This document shows, one piece after another, positions 1-8,375 of a stretch of DNA of 64,000 bases; positions within the stretch are counted from its first letter, which is position 1; every line of letters begins with the position of its first letter. The translations under genes were made by a program, and so were the position numbers. Source of the stretch: Dehalobacter sp. CP (GTDB lineage Bacteria; Bacillota_B; Desulfitobacteriia; Desulfitobacteriales; Syntrophobotulaceae); the NCBI GenBank assembly GCA_009910795.1, contig VMEE01000023.1, positions 42,674 to 106,673 on the forward strand, read 5' to 3'. The notes beneath the pieces are model-generated. The model had not been told where the DNA came from. It saw only the letters and a program-made list of their open reading frames with translations, and made no database searches.

Positions 1-914
1 AAGGCTTTATCAATACTTCAGTGGTCACAGCGACGACTGCTTCGGGTATTGCGGTACTTTGGTTTTTAGGCGACGATATTCCCAGAAATGATGGTGCCTT
101 CCGCTGCATCGATGTCCATTTGCCTAAAGGATCTTTAGTAAATCCATATGAACCGGCACCCATGACGCTTTGCACCTTAACCCCGGCCAGTGAAATAATC
201 GGCGCCATTTTTCAGGCATTGAATCAAGCAGTCCCCGGAAGGGTTCCTGCGGGATATACGCGCTATGCAGGCCCTTCTTATTATGGTACCGATCCGAGGA
301 ATAACCGCTATTACGTTGGGTTTTCGTTTTGCTCGACCGGAAGCGGCGGCGCCATGCAAGGAAGAGACGGAAAATCCTATATGTCGCCCATGTCTAATTT
401 CGGTGGTGTCAAAACGCCGGATATTGAATCCAACGAAATTCAATATCCGCACATCACCCTTTATCATGAAATGGAAACGGATACGGCCGGTGCCGGAGAA
501 TATCGCGGCGGAGCAGGGATGAAATATGCGTTTGAGCTATACGATGAAGGCAGCCATATCGTAAATTTTGGGGATGGGATGAAATTTGCACCTTACGGTT
601 TAAATGGCGGAAACCAAGGGAGTTTAAATAAAGGGGTTTTTATTCATCAGGGGGAACCGGTCGTTATGGCAAGTAAAGAAGCGCCAAGATGTGTTGCCAA
701 AGGTGACCAGGTCATGCTGAGTTCCTGCGGCGGCGGCGGATGGGGCAAACCGCTGGACCGCCCGGTAGAAAAGGTATATGCGGATGTTTTGGATGAGATC
801 ATCTCCATCAAAACGGCTAAAGAAATTTATGGTGTTGTCATCACGAAAACAGGCATCGACTATGATCAAACGAACCAATTCAGAAACAGTAAAAATGGGA
901 ATAAAAGAGTGTAA
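1..914 (+). CDS. Hydantoinase B / acetone carboxylase alpha-type protein, C-terminal part
   Basis: The reading frame is open from base 3, so the gene begins upstream of the window; the GTG at 21 is internal. About 303 residues remain, against roughly 550-590 for the HyuB family, so this is the C-terminal half. Recognisable family features are the NDGAFRCIDVHLP and GSLVNPYEPAPM segments, the glycine-rich GAGEYRGGAGMKY segment and the terminal SSCGGGGWGKPLDRP motif. Known members are subunits of ATP-dependent hydantoinases, oxoprolinases and acetone or acetophenone carboxylases. The substrate cannot be told from this fragment. A UbiX-type gene follows 54 bases later, so the context may be carboxylation or decarboxylation chemistry; that is inference. 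Confidence 0.85.
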   Translation, partial: GFINTSVVTATTASGIAVLWFLGDDIPRNDGAFRCIDVHLPKGSLVNPYEPAPMTLCTLTPASEIIGAIFQALNQAVPGRVPAGYTRYAGPSYYGTDPRNNRYYVGFSFCSTGSGGAMQGRDGKSYMSPMSNFGGVKTPDIESNEIQYPHITLYHEMETDTAGAGEYRGGAGMKYAFELYDEGSHIVNFGDGMKFAPYGLNGGNQGSLNKGVFIHQGEPVVMASKEAPRCVAKGDQVMLSSCGGGGWGKPLDRPVEKVYADVLDEIISIKTAKEIYGVVITKTGIDYDQTNQFRNSKNGNKRV

Positions 915-968
915 GAAAAAATAAGGCGACAAAAACAAGGATAAGGATAAGGTAAGGACTGATAAGTA

Positions 969-1529
969 ATGAAAATTCTTGTTGCAATGACCGGTGCCAC
1001 CGGGGTGATCTACGGCGTACGTCTATTGGAAGTCCTCAAAGAGACAGAGCATCATGTTTCCCTGATCATGAGCGGGTGGGCCAAAGAAACGCTCTCGCTG
1101 GAAACGGATTATGCTGTTGGCTACGTCCAATCTTTAGCAGACAAAGTATACGACCATAACGACTTAGCTGCCGCTGTTGCCAGCGGTTCTTACGGGATCG
1201 AGGCGACCATTGTCGCACCTTGCAGTATGAAGACTCTGTCCGGGATTGCGAATGGCTACAGCGATAATCTGATTGTCCGCGCTTCCGACGTGGCCTTGAA
1301 AGAGCGGCGTCCTCTCTTATTGATGGTCAGAGAAACACCGCTTTCGTCCATTCATCTAAAAAATATGACGACCGTAACAGAAGCGGGCGGCATACTCATC
1401 CCGCCCGTACCGGCTTTTTACCACCGGCCCAAAACCATTGACGATATTGTAAATCAAAGTGTCGGCAAGGTGTTGGATTTGTTGAGAGTTCCTCATAATC
1501 TCTATGAAAGATGGAGAAGTGACCAATGA
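969..1529 (+). CDS. ubiX: UbiX/Pad1-type flavin prenyltransferase
   Basis: This is a 186-residue flavoprotein of the UbiX family, which joins dimethylallyl phosphate to FMN to make prenylated FMN, the cofactor of UbiD-type (de)carboxylases. Visible motifs are the N-terminal flavin loop MTGATGVIYGVRLLE, the APCSMKTLSGIANG segment, and the catalytic R-E pair in LLLMVRETPLS. Length is normal. An AAGGA site at 954-958 precedes the ATG. The stop overlaps the next start by four bases (ATGA), so the two genes are probably translationally coupled. No UbiD gene lies in the window; its partner may be upstream. Confidence 0.92.
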   Translation: MKILVAMTGATGVIYGVRLLEVLKETEHHVSLIMSGWAKETLSLETDYAVGYVQSLADKVYDHNDLAAAVASGSYGIEATIVAPCSMKTLSGIANGYSDNLIVRASDVALKERRPLLLMVRETPLSSIHLKNMTTVTEAGGILIPPVPAFYHRPKTIDDIVNQSVGKVLDLLRVPHNLYERWRSDQ

Positions 1530-1897
1530 AAATAACCATCGGACAAGACAAGCTTGCCCTGTCCTACGAGATATCCATCATAGGACACGACATTCTAATT
1601 ACCGTTACCGGAGGGAAACAACATATCGGCAGTGCAGCGGTCGGAAACTGCGGCACGGTTACAAAGTATGCCGTAGAAGGCCACCGTGATGACGTCCTGG
1701 CCGGAACTCTGGCACAGGATGTTTCCAAGCTTTTTAACTGCATTTGCTTGGTAGCTGCAGGATTTCATCAAGACAATATGACCAAAGAAGAAATTGAGAT
1801 TGTGTTGCTAAATCATCAGCAGGGAATCCAAAAAGTGATTACGTATTTGAAAGAGAACTATGCAAAGAGAACCGATGGCAAAATAATTAAAGGATGA
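1526..1897 (+). CDS. Small LpdD-like protein, possible prenyl-FMN chaperone
   Basis: This is a 123-residue soluble protein with no signal peptide or membrane segment. The core VTGGKQHIGSAAVGNCGTV is reminiscent of LpdD, the small subunit associated with gallate/phenolic acid decarboxylases that are built from a UbiX-type protein, a UbiD-type protein and a small D subunit. The ATG overlaps the ubiX stop by four bases, and this tight coupling is the strongest contextual support. The assignment rests on resemblance and gene order rather than catalytic residues. It could instead be an unrelated small partner of the hydantoinase-type enzyme upstream. Confidence 0.5.
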   Translation: MKITIGQDKLALSYEISIIGHDILITVTGGKQHIGSAAVGNCGTVTKYAVEGHRDDVLAGTLAQDVSKLFNCICLVAAGFHQDNMTKEEIEIVLLNHQQGIQKVITYLKENYAKRTDGKIIKG

Positions 1898-1904
1898 TAC
1901 CGGC

Positions 1905-3200
1905 ATGAACAAAATTGATTATCAAAACAATGACTATGACTTTTTATTGAAGGTCAAAGCGGAACAGCAAACAGCAGCGATTCTTCAGAAGGCGATGGCA
2001 TGTGATATTTTTACCGCGATTGAAGAAGGTAAATCTTTCGGTGATCTGACCAATTGCCTTCATCTCGATGCGAAAGGAACGTTTCTTTTCCTCGACGTTT
2101 TAGACAAAATGGGTCTAATCATTAGGAAAGAAGGCTATCTGTGCAATGCCCCCGTCAGCGCAAAATATCTTACGGCAACAAGTCCTTTTTTTAGCCTGGA
2201 CGCTTTAAAAAGCGGTAAAATCAGCGGCATCTTTATCGCGGAAAAACTTTTGCCCATGTTAGCATCTTTTAGGGGGAATGTCCTCTTTGAGGGATTTTCT
2301 GCTGATATTTTTTCTCCGTTAATTCAAAAGTTTATGTTGGAGCAATGTAAAGAAATTTCTTTTGATGATCAATCGCCTTATGAGCTGATTATCACAGGCG
2401 AAAATTACGAAAAACACGCGGAAAGCATTATCCATAACGGAATTATTGGTGTCATGGGGGCGTTTTCCGGGGAATACTCTTTAAACACTGCGATGAACTT
2501 ATATCATAATTACCTTAATGAGAATGACCTTCAACAAAAAGACAGCTCTATGTTTTCGGTAAACATCCTTTCAGAGAAAGATGTGGCTGCATTTTTTACG
2601 AAAAAGCAGATGCATCAGACACCTTTATTACCCCTCACCCGTGATATTTCGGTGATTTTTGCATCCAAGAATAAGCACAAATTAGAGGAGCTGGCCATAA
2701 CAAAAGAAGCGCAAATCTACGCAAGATTAAAAAGACTGCCCATTCAGTCCATCACGATGATCAATCCTCAGGATGTTGTTACGGCCCACTGGGCAAAAGA
2801 TCATTGCCGTTACGGATGCTCCAGCTATGGGGAAAAGTGCTGTCCGCCAAATAGCCCTTCCTATGAGGAAACGAGGGTGAAATTAGACGGCTATACCAAA
2901 GCTTTTCTGATTGAAGGCCAGCCGCCGACAAGTGATTTTCAAAAACTAATGCTGAATGCAGAGAAATTAGCTTTTAAACATGGATTCTACAAAGCATTCT
3001 CTTTTTGGGCAGGACCATGCCATATTTGCAGCGAGTGCAAACCGCCAGCATCGCCCAAGAAGTGTACAGTGACCCGTCCCTCTATGGAAAGCGCCGGTAT
3101 TGATGTTTTTGCCACTGTTTCTAAGCAAGGCTTTACAATGCGAACCTTAAAAGATAAACAGGAATTCGTTAAATACTTTGGACTGTTACTTCTGGAATAA
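1905..3200 (+). CDS. Winged-helix (methyltransferase dimerisation-like) / DUF2284 fusion protein
   Basis: This 431-residue protein appears to be a fusion. Residues about 10-100 resemble the winged-helix dimerisation domain that precedes class I O-methyltransferases, including the HLDAKGTFLFLDVLDKMGLI segment. The SAM-binding domain that normally follows is not visible: no E/DxGxGxG motif is present. Residues about 275-430 form a cysteine-rich DUF2284 domain, a predicted metal-binding module, with CRYGCSSYGEKCCPP, GPCHICSECKPP and a further CTVTRPSMES segment. It starts 8 bases after the LpdD-like gene and is probably in its operon. The function is unknown. DUF2284 proteins are common in anaerobes; an electron-transfer or corrinoid-related role would be inference. 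Confidence 0.7.
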   Translation: MNKIDYQNNDYDFLLKVKAEQQTAAILQKAMACDIFTAIEEGKSFGDLTNCLHLDAKGTFLFLDVLDKMGLIIRKEGYLCNAPVSAKYLTATSPFFSLDALKSGKISGIFIAEKLLPMLASFRGNVLFEGFSADIFSPLIQKFMLEQCKEISFDDQSPYELIITGENYEKHAESIIHNGIIGVMGAFSGEYSLNTAMNLYHNYLNENDLQQKDSSMFSVNILSEKDVAAFFTKKQMHQTPLLPLTRDISVIFASKNKHKLEELAITKEAQIYARLKRLPIQSITMINPQDVVTAHWAKDHCRYGCSSYGEKCCPPNSPSYEETRVKLDGYTKAFLIEGQPPTSDFQKLMLNAEKLAFKHGFYKAFSFWAGPCHICSECKPPASPKKCTVTRPSMESAGIDVFATVSKQGFTMRTLKDKQEFVKYFGLLLLE

Positions 3201-3308
3201 ATGATAGGTTTCTTTAGCTGGATTGAATTGTTATCTCCAAACAGAATGTATTTGTGATTTTGAGAAATAATAATGGAAATCACAAACCTGAATATGGAGA
3301 ATACAATA

Positions 3309-4793
3309 ATGAAGAAAAAACATAAGGGATTATCTGTTTGGCAGCTTACAATGATGGCTTTGGGAACAGTAATCGGAGGCTCCTTTTTTTTGGGCTCATC
3401 GGTAGCGATTAATGCTGCAGGACCTTCAATTATCGTTTCCTTTATTCTTGGCGGAGTCATCGTTTATTTTATCCTTTTTGCATTGTCGGAAATGACGGTT
3501 GCAAATCCTGATGTCGGCTCCTTTCGTACTTTTGCAGCCCAAACCTTTGGGAAAGGAACCGGTTTTGTAGTTGGTTGGGTATATTGGGCTGGGATGGTTT
3601 TGGCTATGTCCAGTGAGGCTACTGCTGTATCGATCCTGATGCGCGAATGGGTTCCCAATATATCCATAGCCGGATTGGGAAGCTTAATTATTGTAAGCGT
3701 CACGCTGCTAAATTTATTGGGAGCTGATAAATTAAGTAAGCTCGAGAGTGGTCTGGCTGCCGTTAAGCTATTAGCCCTGGCTTCGTTTATTATCATCGCC
3801 TTACTTTTAATCATGGGATTATTTTCGACTGTTTCCCAAATTGGTGTCGGAGAATTAGTCAGGGAACCTTTGATGCCGGCGGGAATAAAAGGGATAGCAG
3901 GGAGTATGCTTATCGTCATATTTTCCTATGCGGGTTTTGAAATCATCGGACTGGCTGCTTCGGAAGCTGACAATCCAACAAAAACGATTCCCAAAGCAAT
4001 TTCCCATACAGTATTAATTCTAGTAGGATTTTATATTGTCTCTATTGCTGTGCTGCTTCCGTTAATCCCGACCTCCAGTCTGAGTGAAAAATTCAGTCCC
4101 ATGGTAGCTGCGCTTGATAGATGGGGAATCAGCTGGGCGGGCAACGCCATTAACTTTGTACTCATAACAGCGATACTTTCCACCATGTTGGCAGCGATGT
4201 TTGGTCTGGGCAGAATGATGCGTTCTCTTGCCGAAGAAGGCCAGGCACCCAGGTGGTTAAAGGACCGGAGAAACGTCCCGTATCGGGGAATACTGATTTC
4301 TGGTTTAGCCATGCTTGCGGGATTGGGCATTGGTCTTATGCTCCCAAGTGTGTACTTATTTTTGATAAGCTCTGGTGGGTTTGCTTTGTTATTTACGTAT
4401 GCGGTAATTATGGCGACTCACTTACGCTTTCGAAAAAAATATGGGTGTCCGCCATCAGGGAAGTGTCAGATGCCTTTATACCCTTATTCTAGCTGGATTG
4501 TTTTTCTGAGTCTGATCATGATTATCATCAGTATGCCATTTATCTCCGGGCAGGGAACAGGACTTATTGCCGGGATAATCATGATTGCTGTGTTTTATGT
4601 CCTCTATATGTTTCTAACTAGGATCAATAAACTACAAACAAATAACGCTAATAGAGCCAATAATAAACGATTAAACAATAATACCTGTAAAACGAAACTG
4701 TCCGTCGAATTCTCCAGAGATTTAATAGAAAAAGTGGATTTTCAGGCAGACAGAAAGCAAGAATGCCAGCCAAGAAAGGACGAATTACCTTAA
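3309..4793 (+). CDS. APC-family amino acid permease
   Basis: This is an integral membrane transporter of about 494 residues with roughly 12 hydrophobic segments. It carries the APC signature near the N terminus (ALGTVIGGSFFLGSS) and the segment FSYAGFEIIGLAASEADNP in the middle. I chose ATG 3309 because GGAGA at 3296-3300 lies 8 bases upstream; ATGs at 3273 and 3294 are in frame but lack a comparable site. The last 60 or so residues are hydrophilic, rich in Asn, Lys and Arg, and look like a cytoplasmic tail. The substrate is probably an amino acid and cannot be specified. It lies about 110 bases after the DUF2284 fusion gene and may or may not share its transcript. Confidence 0.88.
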   Translation: MKKKHKGLSVWQLTMMALGTVIGGSFFLGSSVAINAAGPSIIVSFILGGVIVYFILFALSEMTVANPDVGSFRTFAAQTFGKGTGFVVGWVYWAGMVLAMSSEATAVSILMREWVPNISIAGLGSLIIVSVTLLNLLGADKLSKLESGLAAVKLLALASFIIIALLLIMGLFSTVSQIGVGELVREPLMPAGIKGIAGSMLIVIFSYAGFEIIGLAASEADNPTKTIPKAISHTVLILVGFYIVSIAVLLPLIPTSSLSEKFSPMVAALDRWGISWAGNAINFVLITAILSTMLAAMFGLGRMMRSLAEEGQAPRWLKDRRNVPYRGILISGLAMLAGLGIGLMLPSVYLFLISSGGFALLFTYAVIMATHLRFRKKYGCPPSGKCQMPLYPYSSWIVFLSLIMIIISMPFISGQGTGLIAGIIMIAVFYVLYMFLTRINKLQTNNANRANNKRLNNNTCKTKLSVEFSRDLIEKVDFQADRKQECQPRKDELP

Positions 4794-4966
4794 ACAATGA
4801 GCATTCCAAAACTGCTACAGCGCTAGCGAATAGTGAAGAGATTTCCATGGAAAGCATTTTAGCCTCTGCCTAAGCTTGTCACACTATAATTTAGCCTCCC
4901 ATACTATATAGCAAAATATGGTTAACTAATTGGTAAGCGCCGATTAGGGGAGGTTAAGAGCTTAAG

Positions 4967-5899
4967 ATGAATAAATATCTTAGTCAAAAAGCAATTGATT
5001 ATCTTCTTTCGCTAAACAATGTGGTGGGAATCGGCTACGGACTAAAAGAGGTCAAAGGAAAACTGACTGATCAAAAGGCGATTGTCGTAATGGTAAGTCG
5101 GAAAGTAACGCAAACGGAGTTAATCAGACGACATGTTGTTCTAAAATCTATTGAAGGATTTGTTACCGATGTTATCGAGGTCGGGAAGGTCTCTGCTCAT
5201 AGAATTCAGGAAGAAGGGCCAATTAGGGAAGCTGAAGATAATGTATCCCGCAAATCCAGCTGGCGGCCCGGGCCAGGAGGGGTAAGCATCGGCCACTATA
5301 AGATTACAGCCGGAACTCTTGGAGTTGTGGTTTATGATAATTTTACAGGCAAAAAACTGATTTTATCCAACAATCATGTCTTGGCCAATTCAACGAATGG
5401 TAAAGACAAACGAGCTAAAAAAGGTGATCCAATCCTTCAGCCCGGACCACTGGATGGCGGGACCAAGAGAAATGATAAAATTGCTAAACTTTACAGGTAT
5501 GTTCCATTAAAAGACAACGGTTTCAATGTTGTTGATGCTGCTGTAGCGAAACCACTTAGACAAGGCCTCGTAGTTCCGGAAATTCTTGGCATTGGTACTG
5601 TCCAGGGTAAAACGCTGCCGCAATTAGGAATGCTGGTGAAAAAATCCGGACGTACGACGGGTTTGACCAGTGGTATCGTTCAAGTAATAGACGCCATTAT
5701 TGATGTGGATTATGACGGACGGATTCTTAAATTTAAGAATCAAATTATGGTTACTGCCTTTGATCAAGGCGGGGATAGTGGTTCATTGGTCCTCAATGAG
5801 TTTAACTGGGCCGTCGGTTTATTATTTGCCGGGTCGGATACTTTCACTTTTGTAAATCCTATTGATCCAGTCTTAGATTTATTGGGTGTACACTTGTAA
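4967..5899 (+). CDS. Trypsin-like serine protease, cytoplasmic
   Basis: This 310-residue protein has a chymotrypsin-fold protease core. A plausible catalytic triad can be read directly: His137 in LSNNHVLA, Asp190 in FNVVDAAVA, and Ser271 in DQGGDSGSLV. The first 100 residues form a separate N-terminal part that includes NNVVGIGYGLKEVKG, found in a group of stand-alone bacterial trypsin-like proteins. There is no signal peptide, so it probably acts in the cytoplasm. GGGGAGG at 4947-4953 precedes the ATG with rather long spacing. An excellent terminator overlaps the stop codon, so this is the end of a transcript. The substrate is unknown. Confidence 0.8.
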   Translation: MNKYLSQKAIDYLLSLNNVVGIGYGLKEVKGKLTDQKAIVVMVSRKVTQTELIRRHVVLKSIEGFVTDVIEVGKVSAHRIQEEGPIREAEDNVSRKSSWRPGPGGVSIGHYKITAGTLGVVVYDNFTGKKLILSNNHVLANSTNGKDKRAKKGDPILQPGPLDGGTKRNDKIAKLYRYVPLKDNGFNVVDAAVAKPLRQGLVVPEILGIGTVQGKTLPQLGMLVKKSGRTTGLTSGIVQVIDAIIDVDYDGRILKFKNQIMVTAFDQGGDSGSLVLNEFNWAVGLLFAGSDTFTFVNPIDPVLDLLGVHL

Positions 5900-5924
5900 G
5901 CCAGTCGCAAGATTGGCTTTTTTA
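5898..5924 (+). terminator. Rho-independent terminator after the protease gene
   Basis: A nine-pair stem (AAGCCAGTC with GATTGGCTT, one G-T wobble) closes a GCAA tetraloop and runs into a T tract. The stem begins inside the stop codon of the upstream protease gene. Confidence 0.9.
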
Positions 5925-5974
5925 TGACCCAAAAGCACTAAAGCAAAGCAAGGATTGTCATAGTTTGGCAGGAT

Positions 5975-6502
5975 ATGACATTCTTTCTAAAGGAATTTCT
6001 CGATCCAGCGTGTAATACTCATATTTGCTTTCAATATATTGGATCGTTATACCTCTCGATTTTTTTCAGTTCTGCCGTGACCCTTTATTATATACCAATA
6101 AATATACAGACCATCCTGAGTGGGGTGGGGAGTATGGCTTTCCCGGTCATGATCGGAGTCTTAATCTGGATTTTTTCCGAGAAGCTCGTGAGCTTCATGG
6201 TTGAGCCCGTGAAGGAGAAAAAGGAGGACATGATGTCCCCTACCTTTGATCTTGACAGTGCTCAAATCATTGTACTGACGACAGCCGGTCTGATCTTGCT
6301 CGTCAATGCCATTTCTTCGCTGATTTCAGCTTTAACCGTCTATGCAGTTTTGTCGGACCTTCCTACCAGCAGTGCTTGGCATGAAATTATCAGCCAGCTG
6401 GTGAACTCGGCCATCCAGATTATTCTGGGGTTATGGCTTGTATTTGGCGGTAAAGGGCTGGTAAATATCATAAAGAAGATTCGGACTGCAGGTGTTAAGT
6501 GA
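5975..6502 (+). CDS. Hypothetical four-helix membrane protein
   Basis: This 175-residue protein has about four hydrophobic segments (near residues 20-45, 55-70, 95-125 and 140-160), separated by the charged loop VEPVKEKKEDMM. It ends in a basic cytoplasmic tail. I do not recognise a family. AGGA lies only one base before the ATG at 5975, so the start is uncertain. A later ATG at 6134 has GGGGTGGGGAG close upstream but would remove the first helix. The gene stands alone between a terminator and a convergent gene. Confidence 0.6.
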   Translation: MTFFLKEFLDPACNTHICFQYIGSLYLSIFFSSAVTLYYIPINIQTILSGVGSMAFPVMIGVLIWIFSEKLVSFMVEPVKEKKEDMMSPTFDLDSAQIIVLTTAGLILLVNAISSLISALTVYAVLSDLPTSSAWHEIISQLVNSAIQIILGLWLVFGGKGLVNIIKKIRTAGVK

Positions 6503-6531
6503 AATAAGATTCCTGCCTAAAAATAAGGAAT

Positions 6532-7043
6532 TTAGCGGCAGGCCTCTAGTTCCTGAACTTTATTTAAAAACCAGGCCGTGTGCAGATCTTCGTCAACTAG
6601 ATTGGCCCACAGGACAGAAAACAACGTATGATCTTTTCCGATTTTTAAAATCAAGTCTTTATAATCACTCATTGCTTTTCTCTCCAGAAGAATATCGGCT
6701 TTTAGCAGGGAAACTATTCCAAACGCAGCAGTGATATTCCCGGCGGTCTTTCCCAGGAGCGGGGAAATAATATCCCCTAAAATGGTCGGTTCGCTACCGT
6801 ATTTCCGTATTTGGGCGGCAATGTTATCGACATGCTGCTGTTCAATATAAGATGACCGTTCCAATACTTTGCTGATATAGATATCTTCGACCAATTTACT
6901 TTGCGCCATATAAAGATCAACCTGGTTCAGTTCCAGGCTGTAAAACCAGTTGAGCTTTGCGATGATTCCGTCAGTATCCAGATTTTATTCCACCACCTGA
7001 CTGCCTCAATGTCTTGATGCTTGTACTGAAAGAAGTCTTTCAT
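6532..7043 (-). pseudogene. Ferritin-like domain protein with an apparent frameshift
   Basis: The intact frame (6532-6909) gives 125 residues, but coding sense continues upstream of its ATG: the same frame reads LDTDGIIAKLNWFYSLELNQ directly before that Met. A start at 7043 gives MKDFFQYKHQDIEAVRWWNK in another frame. The two join if the T run at 6983-6986 (A run on the coding strand) had one more base, which would give a continuous protein of about 170 residues. It has repeated Glu and ExxH-type residues such as SYIEQQHVDNIAA and looks like a di-iron or Coq7-like helical bundle. Either the gene is broken or a base is missing from this sequence. Family assignment is tentative. Confidence 0.6.
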
Positions 7044-7186
7044 AAGTCTATTCTATTATTGATAAAATGCCTTGCAAATATACTGAAATCTATTCGGATT
7101 GATCATGAATCATGCCCCATTAATTTCAGTAAATCTTATTTTAGTGGTAAAATAAAATGGCAATATTACTGCTAGGAGGGTAAACA

Positions 7187-8017
7187 ATGAATGCTGCTGA
7201 CGAAGGAATCGTCTACGAAGAATTTGAGGTAGTAGAAATCCAAAGAGAAAATGATGCCATTGTGATGAAAGAAGCGGTGAGAAAGGTCATCGCCGAAGTG
7301 TCCCTTAAAATGATAGTCAATGGACAGGAGCTTGTTTCCGTTCTCTGTCTGAACCGGCACCACGAGGAGTTGGCCCTGGGTTTTCTATATAATGAGGGTG
7401 TTATTGGTTCTTATGAAGATATTGAAAGCATCGAATACAATGAGAAAATGCTGGCAGTGCTGATTGAACTTAGAGAAGGAATCGTTATTGACAGACGCGA
7501 AAGTCTGAGAAGCATCACTTCCGGCTGTGGCAAGTGTTATACCTACATTAATCCGCTGAAAAAGACGCAGTACGCCGTCAGCACGAACAAATCCACTTTT
7601 TCCGCAGGAAATATCTTGAAAATCATGGATAAGTTCATTGAGCAGTCTGAGATCTTTCATACGATTGGCGGCGTCCACAGTGTCTTATTTTACGCTGACG
7701 GATTTGAAGTGCTAAATGAAGACATTGGCCGGCACAACTGCTTCGATAAAATGACAGGAATACTGATGAAGGCAAACAAGATGGAGCTAGCCGCAAATGG
7801 CATGGTTTTTATCAGCGGCAGACTTACTTCGGAAATGCTCATGAAAATGATCAGGCTTGGAGCACCCGTGGTAGTTTCCAAATCGACGCCCACAACAGCG
7901 ACCATCAGGCTTGCCCTGGAACATAACATTACACTTCTCGGCTATGTCAGAGGAGGCAAAGGTACTGTTTATGCCTGCCCAGAAAGGCTGGCTGACACCT
8001 CCGATAGCCAAATCTAA
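7187..8017 (+). CDS. fdhD: FdhD, formate dehydrogenase sulfurtransferase
   Basis: This is a 276-residue FdhD protein. In characterised homologues FdhD passes sulfur from the cysteine desulfurase to the molybdenum/tungsten cofactor of formate dehydrogenases. The redox-active CGKC motif is present in SITSGCGKCYTYI. Other family segments visible are TIGGVHSVLF, NEDIGRHNCFDKMTG, ISGRLTSEM, SKSTPTTATIRLA and GYVRGGKGTVYA. AGGAGGG lies 6 bases before the ATG. No formate dehydrogenase gene is in the window, so the target enzyme is elsewhere. The gene appears to be monocistronic. Confidence 0.96.
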   Translation: MNAADEGIVYEEFEVVEIQRENDAIVMKEAVRKVIAEVSLKMIVNGQELVSVLCLNRHHEELALGFLYNEGVIGSYEDIESIEYNEKMLAVLIELREGIVIDRRESLRSITSGCGKCYTYINPLKKTQYAVSTNKSTFSAGNILKIMDKFIEQSEIFHTIGGVHSVLFYADGFEVLNEDIGRHNCFDKMTGILMKANKMELAANGMVFISGRLTSEMLMKMIRLGAPVVVSKSTPTTATIRLALEHNITLLGYVRGGKGTVYACPERLADTSDSQI

Positions 8018-8149
8018 TGCCCCGCATATTTTGAAAAAATTTGTCGAATAGTAGGAATTTCTTAACTTATGTAGAAATAGTATACAAATCCTTTGAAATG
8101 ACAGAATGTTTAGATTATTGAAATATTCTGATAAGGTAAAAATAGTTGA

Positions 8150-8335
8150 ATTGTAACTATTGCTATCGGCGGCGGTAGTGTCATGGATTGTGCGAAGTGC
8201 ATCAGTATACTGGTAGCCAACGGCGGAAATATTCTGGATTATGAAGGTGTCGATGAAGTCAATTTGCCGCGACCGCCGCTGATTTGTATCCCGAGTACGG
8301 CTGGAACGGCAGCAGATGTATCTCAGTTTGCCATT
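8150..8335 (+). pseudogene. Internal fragment of an iron-containing alcohol dehydrogenase
   Basis: About 62 residues match the NAD- and metal-binding region of the Fe-ADH family, from IAIGGGSVMDCAKCISIL through DYEGVDEVNLPRPPLICIPS to STAGTAADVSQFAI. The family is about 380 residues long. A TGA lies directly upstream in frame and the similarity stops abruptly near 8335, where the frame runs on into unrelated sequence up to 8404. Neither end of an ADH gene is present, so this is a remnant. The next gene starts 40 bases later in another frame. Confidence 0.8.
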
Positions 8336-8375
8336 AACCTAAAAAAACTCACGAAGCAAGAGGTTAAAGCAATTT

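Noticed and set aside
6492..6734. 80-residue plus-strand frame
   Set aside because: Antisense to the ferritin-like gene, whose frame carries clear protein features.
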